A stretch of 30,517 nucleotides of DNA from an uncultured Bacteroides sp. (GTDB lineage Bacteria > Bacteroidota > Bacteroidia > Bacteroidales > Bacteroidaceae). The notes beneath the pieces were generated by a model. That model was not told the origin of the DNA. It did not search any database and saw only the letters and a program-made list of their open reading frames with translations. Below, piece by piece: positions 22,958-30,206 of this stretch. The stretch spans positions 1 through 30,517 of the forward strand of contig NZ_CAJTSC010000034.1 in assembly GCF_910578895.1 (NCBI RefSeq), written 5' to 3'. Position numbers and translations under genes: made by a program. The number at the start of each line of letters is the position of its first letter. The first letter of the stretch is position 1.

Positions 22958-24655
22958 ATGAGTGACGAAAACAAACTGATTATTTATCAAGTGTTTACCC
23001 GATTGTTCGGAAATAACAATAATCATTGTATTCACAACGGTAACATTGCCGAAAACGGTTGTGGCAAAATGGCGGATTTTACCGTCAAGGCATTGGGGGA
23101 AATCAAGAAACTGGGAGCTACCCACATCTGGTATACCGGTATTATCGAACATGCCACACAAACGGATTACCGCCGTTATAACATCCGCCCCGACCATCCG
23201 GCTGTTGTGAAAGGCAAAGCCGGTTCGCCCTACGCCATAAAGGATTATTATGACGTAGACCCTGACTTGGCGACAGATGTTCCTGAACGTATGAGAGAAT
23301 TCGAGAAACTGGTGCAACGCACTCATCGCAGCGGGTTGAAGGTGATTATCGACTTCGTACCCAACCACGTGGCACGCCAATACCATTCGGATATGCAACC
23401 CGACGGTACTTCCCAGTTGGGAGCAGACGATGATGCGGGCTATGCATTCAGCCCTTATAATAATTTCTATTATATTCCGCAGTCGGAACTGCACGGGCAG
23501 TTCGATATGAAAAGCGTTGCCGCCGAACCTTATAAAGAGCTTCCCGCCAAAGCTACCGGTAACAATCGCTTTGACGCATATCCCGACATTAACGACTGGT
23601 ACGAGACGATTAAACTGAATTATGGTGTAGACTATCAGAATGGCGGTACTTGCCACTTTGATCCGATTCCCGATACATGGACCAAAATGCTGGATATTCT
23701 GATGTTTTGGGCGGGAAAACATATCGACGGATTCCGTTGTGATATGGCGGAAATGGTTCCTGTTGAGTTTTGGGAATGGGCCATTCCCAAAGTAAAAGCC
23801 AAGTATCCCACCCTGCTCTTCATTGCCGAGGTTTATAATCCGAAGGAATATGGCAATTATCTGTTTCGCGGAAAATTTGATTACCTCTATGATAAAGTGG
23901 GATTGTACGACACGCTTCGGGCAATTGTCTGCGGCAATGAATCGGCAACCGCCATCACACGGGCATGGCAGGGTTTGGGTGGAATAGAAAAACGAATGCT
24001 GAATTTTCTGGAAAACCATGACGAGCAACGTATCGCTTCCGAATTCTTTGCAGGTGATCCGCGCAAAGCCGTTCCCGCTCTTATCGTATCGGCATGTATG
24101 AATGTAAATCCTATGATGATTTACTTCGGACAAGAGTTCGGCGAGCCGGGCATGGACAGTGAAGGTTTCAGTGGCAGAGACGGGCGTACCACTATTTTTG
24201 ACTATTGGAGCGTAGATACTATCCGCCGCTGGCGTAATGGCGGGAAATTCGACGGGAAGATGCTGACGGACAACCAGAAATATCTGTATGGCATCTATCA
24301 GCGCATATTGACATTATGCAACGAGGAGAAGGCTGTTTCGCAAGGAGAGTTCTTCGACTTGATGTATGCCAACATCAACGGCTGGCGCTTCAACGAGCAT
24401 AAACAATATACTTTCTTGCGTAAGTCCGGACGGGATTTACTGTTATTTGTCGTGAACTTCGATCACATGTCGGCAGACCTGGCAATCAATATCCCCTCCC
24501 ACGCTTTTGATTTTCTGCAAATACCGCAAATGGACCGGTATCAAGCCGTGGATTTATTGACCGGTAAAGAAGAGGTGTTAAGCTTATTACCCTATAAGGC
24601 AACGGAAATATCCGTAGAAGGATATAGCGGAAAAATCCTTAAAATAAAGCTGTAA
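22958..24655 (+). CDS. Cytoplasmic GH13 alpha-amylase-family enzyme
   Basis: This 565-residue glycoside hydrolase family 13 barrel has no signal peptide. All four conserved regions are present: DFVPNHVAR, GFRCDMAEM with the nucleophile D262, FIAEVYNP with the acid/base E291, and LENHDEQRI with D355. A C-terminal beta domain (about 480-565) follows. It starts with IYQVFTRLFG, typical of bacterial alpha-amylases or maltogenic-type enzymes. Exact specificity is open. Its cytoplasmic location and the branching enzyme 1.7 kb downstream suggest glycogen or maltodextrin breakdown rather than extracellular starch use. It is the last gene of the DUF362 operon, 30 bases after patatin, and is followed by a hairpin. 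Confidence 0.92.
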   Translation: MSDENKLIIYQVFTRLFGNNNNHCIHNGNIAENGCGKMADFTVKALGEIKKLGATHIWYTGIIEHATQTDYRRYNIRPDHPAVVKGKAGSPYAIKDYYDVDPDLATDVPERMREFEKLVQRTHRSGLKVIIDFVPNHVARQYHSDMQPDGTSQLGADDDAGYAFSPYNNFYYIPQSELHGQFDMKSVAAEPYKELPAKATGNNRFDAYPDINDWYETIKLNYGVDYQNGGTCHFDPIPDTWTKMLDILMFWAGKHIDGFRCDMAEMVPVEFWEWAIPKVKAKYPTLLFIAEVYNPKEYGNYLFRGKFDYLYDKVGLYDTLRAIVCGNESATAITRAWQGLGGIEKRMLNFLENHDEQRIASEFFAGDPRKAVPALIVSACMNVNPMMIYFGQEFGEPGMDSEGFSGRDGRTTIFDYWSVDTIRRWRNGGKFDGKMLTDNQKYLYGIYQRILTLCNEEKAVSQGEFFDLMYANINGWRFNEHKQYTFLRKSGRDLLLFVVNFDHMSADLAINIPSHAFDFLQIPQMDRYQAVDLLTGKEEVLSLLPYKATEISVEGYSGKILKIKL

Positions 24656-24667
24656 ATCCAACGAAGT

Positions 24668-24696
24668 AATGCAGGGTGATTCAATCACTCTGCATT
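24668..24696. terminator. Hairpin after the GH13 gene, overlapping the convergent stop codon
   Basis: A 14-base stem pairs 24668-24681 with 24683-24696, with one mismatch and a one-base gap, so the true loop is larger. It has no T-run (ATCTTTGCC follows). It contains the stop codon of the small minus-strand gene. Termination may be inefficient on the plus strand. Confidence 0.55.
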
Positions 24697-24924
24697 ATCT
24701 TTGCCTTCCATCTTATCTTTCAACTGATATAAACGGGTGATGGCGGGATTATAAAATTCATCCGGATAATGGCTGGCGATATCGTTCAAATTAGCCTGTA
24801 CATACTGTTTCACATCAAATATATTTGCCGCCTCGCTCAACATGACATGTTCGGGGAATGATGCTGTTTTAGTCCACTCTATCAGAGCGTTGACGCTTTC
24901 TTCGTCATATTTATACTCTTTCAT
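24685..24924 (-). CDS. Small conserved-looking protein of unknown function
   Basis: This 79-residue cytosolic protein is acidic and helical: MKEYKYDEESVNALIEWTKT, FPEHVMLSEAANIFDVKQYV, then FYNPAITRLYQLKDKMEG. I do not recognise the family with certainty; the layout resembles short DUF6965-type Bacteroidota proteins, but that is a guess. The start is set by the -7 element at 24943-24950, with a transcript start near 24937. ATG 24924 gives a leader of about 12 bases, and ATG 24933 (three more residues) would be almost leaderless. It is a single gene convergent with the GH13 operon, its stop within the shared hairpin. Confidence 0.75.
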   Translation of the reverse strand: MKEYKYDEESVNALIEWTKTASFPEHVMLSEAANIFDVKQYVQANLNDIASHYPDEFYNPAITRLYQLKDKMEGKDNAE

Positions 24925-24942
24925 ATTCTGCATATTTTCTTG

Positions 24943-24950
24943 CAAAGATA
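24943..24950 (-). promoter_or_regulatory. -7 promoter element (TATCTTTG) of the small minus-strand gene
   Basis: The minus-strand sequence is TATCTTTG, a full match. It excludes the longer open frame starting at 25002, whose first residues are encoded upstream of the promoter. Confidence 0.65.
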
Positions 24951-25088
24951 TAACAAATGCTAAAGTTATGCTTATCCTTATGAACAAAATCTGAAAGTGC
25001 AATGTTATATAGATGTGTTTTTCATAGTATTAGATATAAGATTAATTAAAGGAGACGTACCCGCTTGTGATAAGTAAGTACATCAAAG

Positions 25089-25159
25089 AACAGAAGCGTC
25101 TGTTTTGATTGATAAATGTGTAAGAAGCATCGGTTTACCCCAAGCCGATGCTTTTTTTA
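25089..25159 (+). terminator. Orphan terminator with a preceding hairpin (possible small-RNA 3' end)
   Basis: AAGCATCGG (25125-25133) pairs with CCGATGCTT (25145-25153), and the final two T begin a run of eight T reaching 25159. Just upstream, AACAGA-AGCG-TCTGTT (25089-25104) is a perfect six-base hairpin extendable with a two-base bulge. No plus-strand gene lies between 24697 and 25125, and the next gene has its own promoter after the terminator at 25193-25200. Either an unannotated RNA ends here, or it is the effective terminator of the GH13 operon. Confidence 0.75.
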
Positions 25160-25192
25160 TCTCTATTTGTAGCATGTTAAAAATATTATCCG

Positions 25193-25200
25193 TAAATTTG
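25193..25200 (+). promoter_or_regulatory. -7 promoter element (TAAATTTG) of the DUF2461-yhcH-glgB operon
   Basis: TAAATTTG matches TAnnTTTG. The start near 25206 leaves an 18-base leader before the ATG at 25224. TTTG at 25166-25169 is a possible -33 box with slightly long spacing (23). Confidence 0.65.
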
Positions 25201-25223
25201 GCAGAAATAAGGATTTATATGGT

Positions 25224-25889
25224 ATGAATATTCCTGTTATATTTCAATTTCTAAAAGAGCTGTCCGCCAACAACAATCGTGAATGGTTTAATGCTCATCG
25301 GGAGCAGTATGAAAACGCCCGGGACGAGTTTGAGAACTTGTTGACAGTAATTATATCCCGTATCTCTTTGTTTGACGAGAGTATCCGTGGCATTGAAGCT
25401 AAGGACTGCACATACCGTATCTATCGGGATACGCGTTTTACAGAAGACAAAACGCCTTATAAAAATCATTTTGGCGGCTACATCAATGCCAGAGGAAAGA
25501 AATCGGATCATTGCGGATATTATGTCCATCTGCAACCGGGAAATTGCCTGTTGGCAGGTGGCAGTTATTGTCCGCCTTCTCCACTCCTGAAAGCCTTGCG
25601 GCAAGCGGTTTATGACAATATGGATGAATTTCGGGAAATTGTTGAGGATCCCGCCTTCAAGCAATATTTTCCTGTTATCGGGGAGAATTTTCTGAAAACA
25701 GCTCCGAAAGGTTTCCCTAAGGATTATCCGTACTTGAAATATCTGCAATGCAAGGAATATACCGTTACCTGCTATCAGCCTGACAATTTTTTTCTGGCTC
25801 CCGACTTCCTGGATCGTACGGATGATATTTTCAGACAGATGAAACGCTTTTCGGACTTTGTGAACTACACAATAGACGATTTTATATAA
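25224..25889 (+). CDS. DUF2461 (TIGR02453) family protein
   Basis: This 221-residue cytosolic protein covers the full DUF2461 domain. The family blocks are FQFLKELSANNNREWFNAHR at the start, RIYRDTRFTEDKTPYKNHFG around residues 68-90, GYYVHLQPGNCLLAGGSYCP in the middle, and the C-terminal FPKDYPYLKYLQCKEYTV. The function of this widespread family is unknown. It is first gene of a likely three-gene operon with yhcH (31 bases) and glgB (26 bases), which gives no clear functional hint. Confidence 0.9.
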   Translation: MNIPVIFQFLKELSANNNREWFNAHREQYENARDEFENLLTVIISRISLFDESIRGIEAKDCTYRIYRDTRFTEDKTPYKNHFGGYINARGKKSDHCGYYVHLQPGNCLLAGGSYCPPSPLLKALRQAVYDNMDEFREIVEDPAFKQYFPVIGENFLKTAPKGFPKDYPYLKYLQCKEYTVTCYQPDNFFLAPDFLDRTDDIFRQMKRFSDFVNYTIDDFI

Positions 25890-25920
25890 TTATTTATAAC
25901 CAACTTAAAACATTTGAATT

Positions 25921-26367
25921 ATGGTAGTAGACAGACTTGAAAACATAGAGAAATATGCTTCGCTGAATCCTTTATTCGCACAGGCAATCGAGTTTTTGAA
26001 ATCGCACGATTTAAACGCGCTGGAAGTAGGGAAAATAGAGCTTAAAGGCAAGGATTTGCTTGTGAATGTAGCGCAGACCAAGCCGAAAGCAAAGGAAGAT
26101 GCCAAGTTGGAAACCCATAGGGATTTTATTGATATTCAGATTCCCCTGTCAGGTACCGAATTAATGGGTTACACCGCTGCGGCGGATTGCGTTCCGGCAG
26201 ATGCTCCTTATAATGCAGAAAAGGATATTACTTTTTTTGCCGGTCTGGCGGAAAGCTATATTGAAGTAAAGCCGGGCATGTTTGCCATTTTCTTTCCACA
26301 AGACGGACATGCTCCCGGTATCACCCCGGACGGTGTGAAAAAAGTAATTGTGAAAGTTAAAGCATAA
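25921..26367 (+). CDS. YhcH/YjgK/YiaL (DUF386) cupin-like protein
   Basis: This 148-residue beta-rich protein belongs to the YhcH/YjgK/YiaL family, which includes the EbgC accessory subunit of an E. coli beta-galactosidase and YhcH from sialic-acid operons. Signature segments are ETHRDFIDIQIPLSGTE with metal-binding H66, and FAIFFPQDGHAPGI with H130, matching the cupin-like metal site. The family is thought to bind or epimerise sugars such as sialic acids. In this operon, before glgB, the sugar is not evident. Length is typical. Confidence 0.9.
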   Translation: MVVDRLENIEKYASLNPLFAQAIEFLKSHDLNALEVGKIELKGKDLLVNVAQTKPKAKEDAKLETHRDFIDIQIPLSGTELMGYTAAADCVPADAPYNAEKDITFFAGLAESYIEVKPGMFAIFFPQDGHAPGITPDGVKKVIVKVKA

Positions 26368-26393
26368 TATCAAATATTCCAAATCAATCCTCT

Positions 26394-28403
26394 ATGGAAA
26401 TATTGAATTTGATTAAGAACGATTCGTGGCTGGAACCATATACGGATGCCATAAACGGACGCCATAAACATGCCGCTGAAAAAGAGGCGGAGTTGACAGG
26501 CAAGGGAAAGCAGACGTTATCGGATTTTGCATCCGGTTACCTTTATTTCGGCTTGCATCGTACCAACGATGGTTGGGTGTTTCGGGAATGGGCTCCTAAT
26601 GCCACACGGATTTTTCTGGTTGGAACATTCAACAGTTGGAAGGAAGAGAAAAAATACAGCCTGAAGCGGAAGGCAAATGGTAACTGGGAAATAAAACTCC
26701 CTGCCGATGCCATGAAACACGGTGACTTATACAAGCTGATGATATATTGGGACGGCGGTTGCGGTGAACGAATTCCGGCATGGGCAAATCGGGTTGTGCA
26801 AGACGAGCAAACCAAGATATTCAGTGCGCAGGTATGGGCTCCGGAGAAACCATATAAAATGAAAAAAAAGACTTTCAAGGCTGTTACCGATCCGTTGCTG
26901 ATTTATGAATGCCACATCGGCATGGCGCAACAGGAAGAAAAGGTTGGCAGCTACAGAGAGTTCAAAGAAAAAGTTCTTCCGCGCATTGCCAAAGACGGAT
27001 ATAACTGCATTCAGATTATGGCGATTCAGGAGCATCCGTATTATGGAAGTTTCGGCTATCACGTTTCCAGCTTTTTTGCCGCTTCTTCCCGTTTCGGCAC
27101 TCCGGACGAATTGAAAGAATTGATTGATGCAGCCCACAGCATGGGCATTGCAGTTATCATGGACATCGTCCATTCGCATGCAGTGAAAAACGAGGTCGAG
27201 GGACTGGGTAACTTTGCCGGCGATCCGAATCAATATTTCTATCCGGGTATTCGGCGCGAACATCCGGCATGGGATTCCCTTTGTTTTGATTATGGAAAGA
27301 ATGAAGTGATTCATTTCTTGCTGTCCAACTGCAAATATTGGATGGAAGAGTATCATTTTGACGGTTTCCGCTTTGACGGTGTGACTTCCATGTTGTATTA
27401 CAGCCATGGTTTAGGAGAAGCTTTCTGTAACTATGGAGATTACTTCAATGGTCACCAAGATGACAATGCTGTTTGTTATCTGACGCTTGCAAACCGCTTG
27501 ATTCATCAGGTTAATCCTAAAGCAATCACTATTGCGGAAGAAGTATCGGGAATGCCGGGTCTGGCTGCAAAATTCGAGGACGGCGGCTATGGTTTCGACT
27601 ATCGTATGGCAATGAACATTCCCGATTATTGGATTAAAACTATCAAGGAAAAGATTGACGAGGACTGGAAGCCGTCCAGTATGTTTTGGGAAGTAACCAA
27701 CCGGCGCCAGGATGAAAAAACAATATCCTATGCGGAAAGCCACGATCAGGCATTGGTGGGTGACAAAACCATTGTCTTCCGTCTGATAGATGCCGATATG
27801 TATTGGCACATGCAGAAGGGTGATGAGAACTATATGGTACATCGTGGCATCGCCTTGCACAAAATGATACGCTTGCTGACGGCAACGACTATCAATGGAG
27901 GTTATCTCAATTTCATGGGCAATGAATTCGGTCATCCCGAATGGATAGACTTTCCTCGCGAAGGCAATGGATGGTCGTGCAAGTATGCTCGTCGTCAATG
28001 GAATTTGGTTGATAATAAGAATTTGGCATATCACTATCTGGGCGATTTCGATTGCGCCATGCTGGGAGTTATCAAAAGTGTGAAGAAATTCCAAGCTACA
28101 AAGGTTCAGGAAATATGGCATAATGACGGCGACCAGATATTGGCATATATGCGTAAGGATTTGGTATTTGTATTTAACTTCAATCCCAAACAGTCTTTCG
28201 CCGACTATGGTTTCCTGGTACCGGCAGGTTCCTATGAGGTTATATTAAATACGGATAATCCTGATTATGGCGGCAATGGGCTGACAGATGATACAGTGAA
28301 ACATTTCACCCTTTCGGATCCTTTATATAAGAAAGAGAAGAAAGAATGGCTGAAACTCTATATTCCGGCACGTACAGCGGTTGTATTGAGAAAGACTAAA
28401 TAG
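26394..28403 (+). CDS. glgB: 1,4-alpha-glucan branching enzyme
   Basis: This 669-residue enzyme cuts alpha-1,4-glucan and re-attaches it in alpha-1,6 linkage to branch glycogen. A CBM48 module occupies about residues 50-150 (GWVFREWAPNATRIFLVGTF). A GH13 barrel follows with region I DIVHSH, region II GFRFDGVTSM (nucleophile D328), region III AEEVSGMPG (acid/base E382) and region IV ESHDQALVGDKT (D451). A C-terminal beta domain closes the protein. The sequence style (ECHIGMAQQEEKVGSYREF, FMGNEFGHPEWIDFPREGNG) is that of the eukaryote-like branching enzymes rather than the E. coli type. It is last in its operon and is followed by a strong terminator. Confidence 0.95.
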   Translation: MEILNLIKNDSWLEPYTDAINGRHKHAAEKEAELTGKGKQTLSDFASGYLYFGLHRTNDGWVFREWAPNATRIFLVGTFNSWKEEKKYSLKRKANGNWEIKLPADAMKHGDLYKLMIYWDGGCGERIPAWANRVVQDEQTKIFSAQVWAPEKPYKMKKKTFKAVTDPLLIYECHIGMAQQEEKVGSYREFKEKVLPRIAKDGYNCIQIMAIQEHPYYGSFGYHVSSFFAASSRFGTPDELKELIDAAHSMGIAVIMDIVHSHAVKNEVEGLGNFAGDPNQYFYPGIRREHPAWDSLCFDYGKNEVIHFLLSNCKYWMEEYHFDGFRFDGVTSMLYYSHGLGEAFCNYGDYFNGHQDDNAVCYLTLANRLIHQVNPKAITIAEEVSGMPGLAAKFEDGGYGFDYRMAMNIPDYWIKTIKEKIDEDWKPSSMFWEVTNRRQDEKTISYAESHDQALVGDKTIVFRLIDADMYWHMQKGDENYMVHRGIALHKMIRLLTATTINGGYLNFMGNEFGHPEWIDFPREGNGWSCKYARRQWNLVDNKNLAYHYLGDFDCAMLGVIKSVKKFQATKVQEIWHNDGDQILAYMRKDLVFVFNFNPKQSFADYGFLVPAGSYEVILNTDNPDYGGNGLTDDTVKHFTLSDPLYKKEKKEWLKLYIPARTAVVLRKTK

Positions 28404-28423
28404 GTTGCCCCTCAAAAGTGCTT

Positions 28424-28466
28424 ATCTGCGGGATATTGAAAGGAAACAGTATCCTGCAGATTTTTT
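28424..28466 (+). terminator. Terminator of glgB operon
   Basis: ATCTGCGGGATA (28424-28435) pairs with TATCCTGCAGAT (28450-28461), with one mismatch and a 14-base loop, followed by a run of T to 28466. Confidence 0.85.
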
Positions 28467-28507
28467 CAATAAGTAGGGGTGTTCCGTAAATGCTCCTCTT
28501 TCTCACA

Positions 28508-28557
28508 AATCAAGAGAAAAGTTTTACTTTCCGTGGACTTTTCTCTTGATTTTTTTC
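28508..28557 (+). terminator. Second, perfect terminator downstream of glgB
   Basis: A perfect 15-base stem (28508-28522 with 28537-28551) with a 14-base loop is followed by a run of T to 28557. It begins 42 bases after the first terminator, and nothing with coding potential lies between. It is either a fail-safe terminator or the end of a lost or unannotated transcript. Confidence 0.85.
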
Positions 28558-28791
28558 TGCAAAATCTCAAGTCCTCTTTCTTTTATAAAATATTGTTTAC
28601 AAATTCCTATTTTTCCTTTCCATCCATACATTATGTACATGTAGTTTTTAGGAGAAGTTAAAACCTCTCCTCCTTTCTTGTTATTTCAGTCTGATTATGT
28701 AGCCTTCCTTTTTTCTTTTCAACCTTTTCTATCATGAAGGTGTGCATTTGACACATCCTCCTAAATCTTTATCCTAAACACAAAATAGTGA
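28558..28791. other. Gene-free accessory stretch with a hairpin
   Basis: There is no supported gene. It is T/C-rich on the plus strand. A hairpin AGGAGAAGTT (28650-28659) with AACCTCTCCT (28662-28671) has one mismatch and a two-base loop, followed by CCTTTCTTGTTATTT. The left copy of an imperfect direct repeat lies at 28738-28762. No strict -7 element is seen before the RteC-like fragment. Confidence 0.5.
28738..28762 (+). repeat. Left copy of an imperfect direct repeat
   Basis: The TTTGACACATCCTCCT part (28747-28762) matches 29101-29116 at 14 of 16 positions. Both copies are preceded by AGGTGT. The two copies bracket the RteC-like fragment and the 18-base hairpin. Confidence 0.6.
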
Positions 28792-29004
28792 ATGTATAAT
28801 CATTTTGTTTTCCACTTGACCATGTATGATAAATACTACTTTGTACGAGGAAAGGCTGATATTCGGTCATACGCTGATAACGCACAATTCGATAAAGATC
28901 CGAATTTTTCAACAGGGTACGACTATACGGTAGCCAAGATATTAGCCAATGAAATGAGGATTATATTCCCAGTCCTAAATAATCGTAATGTATTTTGGGA
29001 TTAG
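28792..29004 (+). pseudogene. RteC-like fragment (mobile-element regulator remnant)
   Basis: A 70-codon frame encodes YDKYYFVRGKADIRSYADNA followed by FSTGYDYTVAKILANEMRII. This resembles the conserved core of RteC-domain proteins (a [YF]F.RG block, then DP.FST..DY.VAKI.A.D), which regulate excision in Bacteroides conjugative transposons. Full RteC proteins are around 250-300 residues, so this is an internal or C-terminal piece without the N-terminal part. The ATG at 28822 is an alternative start. No promoter is seen. It is best read as a decayed remnant; a short functional derivative is possible. The assignment rests on remembered motif similarity only. Confidence 0.55.
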
Positions 29005-29047
29005 ATATAAATATCTAAAGAAGAGTGATAAAACTCTCTTATTAGCC

Positions 29048-29085
29048 AAATCACCCCTGTTACAGAACTGTAACAGGGGTGATTT
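29048..29085. terminator. Perfect 18-base hairpin
   Basis: AAATCACCCCTGTTACAG (29048-29065) is the exact reverse complement of 29068-29085, separated by only two bases. The plus-strand flank TATATATTTT is moderately T-rich. It lies 52 bases beyond the TPR gene stop on the minus strand and 44 bases after the RteC-like fragment, so it may terminate either. The near-perfect cruciform shape is stronger than most terminators here. Confidence 0.7.
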
Positions 29086-29094
29086 ATATATTTT

Positions 29095-29116
29095 AGGTGT
29101 TTTGACACACCTTCCT
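29095..29116 (+). repeat. Right copy of the imperfect direct repeat
   Basis: AGGTGT followed by TTTGACACACCTTCCT. This copy also folds on itself (AGGTGT with ACACCT, 29095-29100 and 29107-29112) and is followed by TTTTT, so it could be a small terminator as well as a repeat. Confidence 0.55.
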
Positions 29117-29136
29117 TTTTGGGATATCTTTTTTAT

Positions 29137-29850
29137 TTACTGCAATTGAGAATTAATGAAATTCAACATTGTAGTTGCATTATCTTTCATTTTCTTTTGA
29201 GCCGGCTTGTCGGCAGACAGTAACGGAATAAGTTTATCCAGATGTTCCTTGGCTTGTTTGAATTCCTCTTTTGCCTTGTCTGCATCTGTCTTCAGCAGAT
29301 TTGCACCTTGACTGTAATATAATGAACCTAAACTATTAAGCGCATTCACATTGTCAGGCTGGATAGCGATAGCTTGCTTGAAAGCTTCTTCTGCAGCATT
29401 GTTTTTCTTGGCTCTCTGTGCCAAAATACCTTGATTTACATAGTAAGTGGCATACAATTTGGTCAATGTTTTATTATCAGGAACAGCTTCCAGACCTTCT
29501 TTCAAAGTAGCAACATACTCATCGTTTTTCTTCAGGTCCTTTAATGCACTGGCTTTTCCAATATAGGCGTTGGCTAAATTATACTTTTTCTGTACGGCTA
29601 TGTCAAAGTATTTCAGTGCATCAGCAGGTTTATTGATTTTGTCGGCACAAACTCCACAGTTAAAAGCGATTACAGAATCCTGATTATTGGTTTGTGTCAG
29701 ATAGGTGCTGAACTTTGTAAATGCTTCTTGATAATTTTTTGCTTCAAGAGCGGTTTTACCTTCGTTAACCAATTGTGCAGGATCAGCGTTCTGCGCAAAG
29801 AAATTAGTAGCTGCGCAGCTTAATGCAAGAGATAAAATTAATTTTTTCAT
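29137..29850 (-). CDS. Exported TPR-repeat protein
   Basis: This 237-residue protein has a Sec signal peptide (MKKLILSLALSCAATNFFAQ, cleavage probably after FAQ). It is then almost entirely tetratricopeptide repeats. Clear repeats are around VNEGKTALEAKNYQEAFTKF (25-60), GVCADKINKPADALKYFDIA (65-95), an AYIGKASALKDLKKNDEYVA unit (100-125), and GILAQRAKKNNAAEEAFKQA (140-165) plus NALNSLGSLYYSQGANLLK (170-190). TPR proteins form protein-binding scaffolds; the partner is unknown. The periplasm is the likely location. It is monocistronic, with a complete promoter (-33 and -7) upstream. Confidence 0.88.
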   Translation of the reverse strand: MKKLILSLALSCAATNFFAQNADPAQLVNEGKTALEAKNYQEAFTKFSTYLTQTNNQDSVIAFNCGVCADKINKPADALKYFDIAVQKKYNLANAYIGKASALKDLKKNDEYVATLKEGLEAVPDNKTLTKLYATYYVNQGILAQRAKKNNAAEEAFKQAIAIQPDNVNALNSLGSLYYSQGANLLKTDADKAKEEFKQAKEHLDKLIPLLSADKPAQKKMKDNATTMLNFINSQLQ

Positions 29851-29880
29851 ATGCTTTTATAATTTTAGAAGTTGATATTT

Positions 29881-29911
29881 CAAAGTTAGCAGCCTATAAC
29901 GTAGGAGCAAA
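29881..29911 (-). promoter_or_regulatory. Promoter of the TPR gene: -7 TAACTTTG, -33 TTTG
   Basis: On the minus strand, TAACTTTG (29881-29888) matches the -7 consensus and TTTG (29908-29911) lies 19 bases upstream. This is one of the most complete Bacteroidota promoters in the window. Confidence 0.78.
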
Positions 29912-29980
29912 ACCTTTTTATTTTTTTTTACCTTTTTACAAGAGTAGTAACAAGTGTTATTTTACGTAAACAAGAAAACC

Positions 29981-30205
29981 GTGGATTAGCAATCTCCATG
30001 GATAAAAATAGGCGATAGAGCACATCCTGTACCGAACGACAAACGATGTCTCCTACTATTGGAAGATGGAAGTATTGTTGACGAAAATTCGGACTGGGAG
30101 GACAAATGCTTACTTGTTATAGCATATATACCCATCCCCTCTTTCGATGAAATACTTGAAGCGAACAAGGATGTGCTGAAACGGATTAAAGAGAAAGGAG
30201 ATTGA
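29981..30205 (+). pseudogene. Decayed small gene, DUF551-like
   Basis: A frame open from CAA at 29990 to TGA at 30203-30205 encodes 71 residues: QSPWIKIGDRAHPVPNDKRC, then LLLLEDGSIVDENSDWEDKC and a helical end FDEILEANKDVLKRIKEKGD. The W-I-K-I-x-D-R-x-x-P opening and following LLEDG resemble DUF551 proteins, common in phages and mobile elements. There is no in-frame ATG. A GTG at 29981 is followed two codons later by TAG (29987-29989). The gene therefore looks inactivated or truncated at its 5' end. It ends one base before the next ATG, in an operon-like arrangement. Confidence 0.55.
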
Positions 30206-30206
30206 T

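Noticed and set aside
22055..24133. A 692-codon open frame on the minus strand, antisense to the patatin and GH13 genes
   Set aside because: Its length is striking, but both plus-strand genes have complete catalytic motifs. The antisense protein is rich in His, Phe, Ile and Arg with no domain pattern, and it has no -7 element. It is most simply a by-product of the codon use of the real genes.
25069..25110. A 13-codon GTG frame after an AGGAG-like sequence, upstream of the orphan terminator
   Set aside because: It is too short to support, and the hairpin at 25089-25104 explains its sequence. It could be a relic or leader peptide, but there is no independent evidence.
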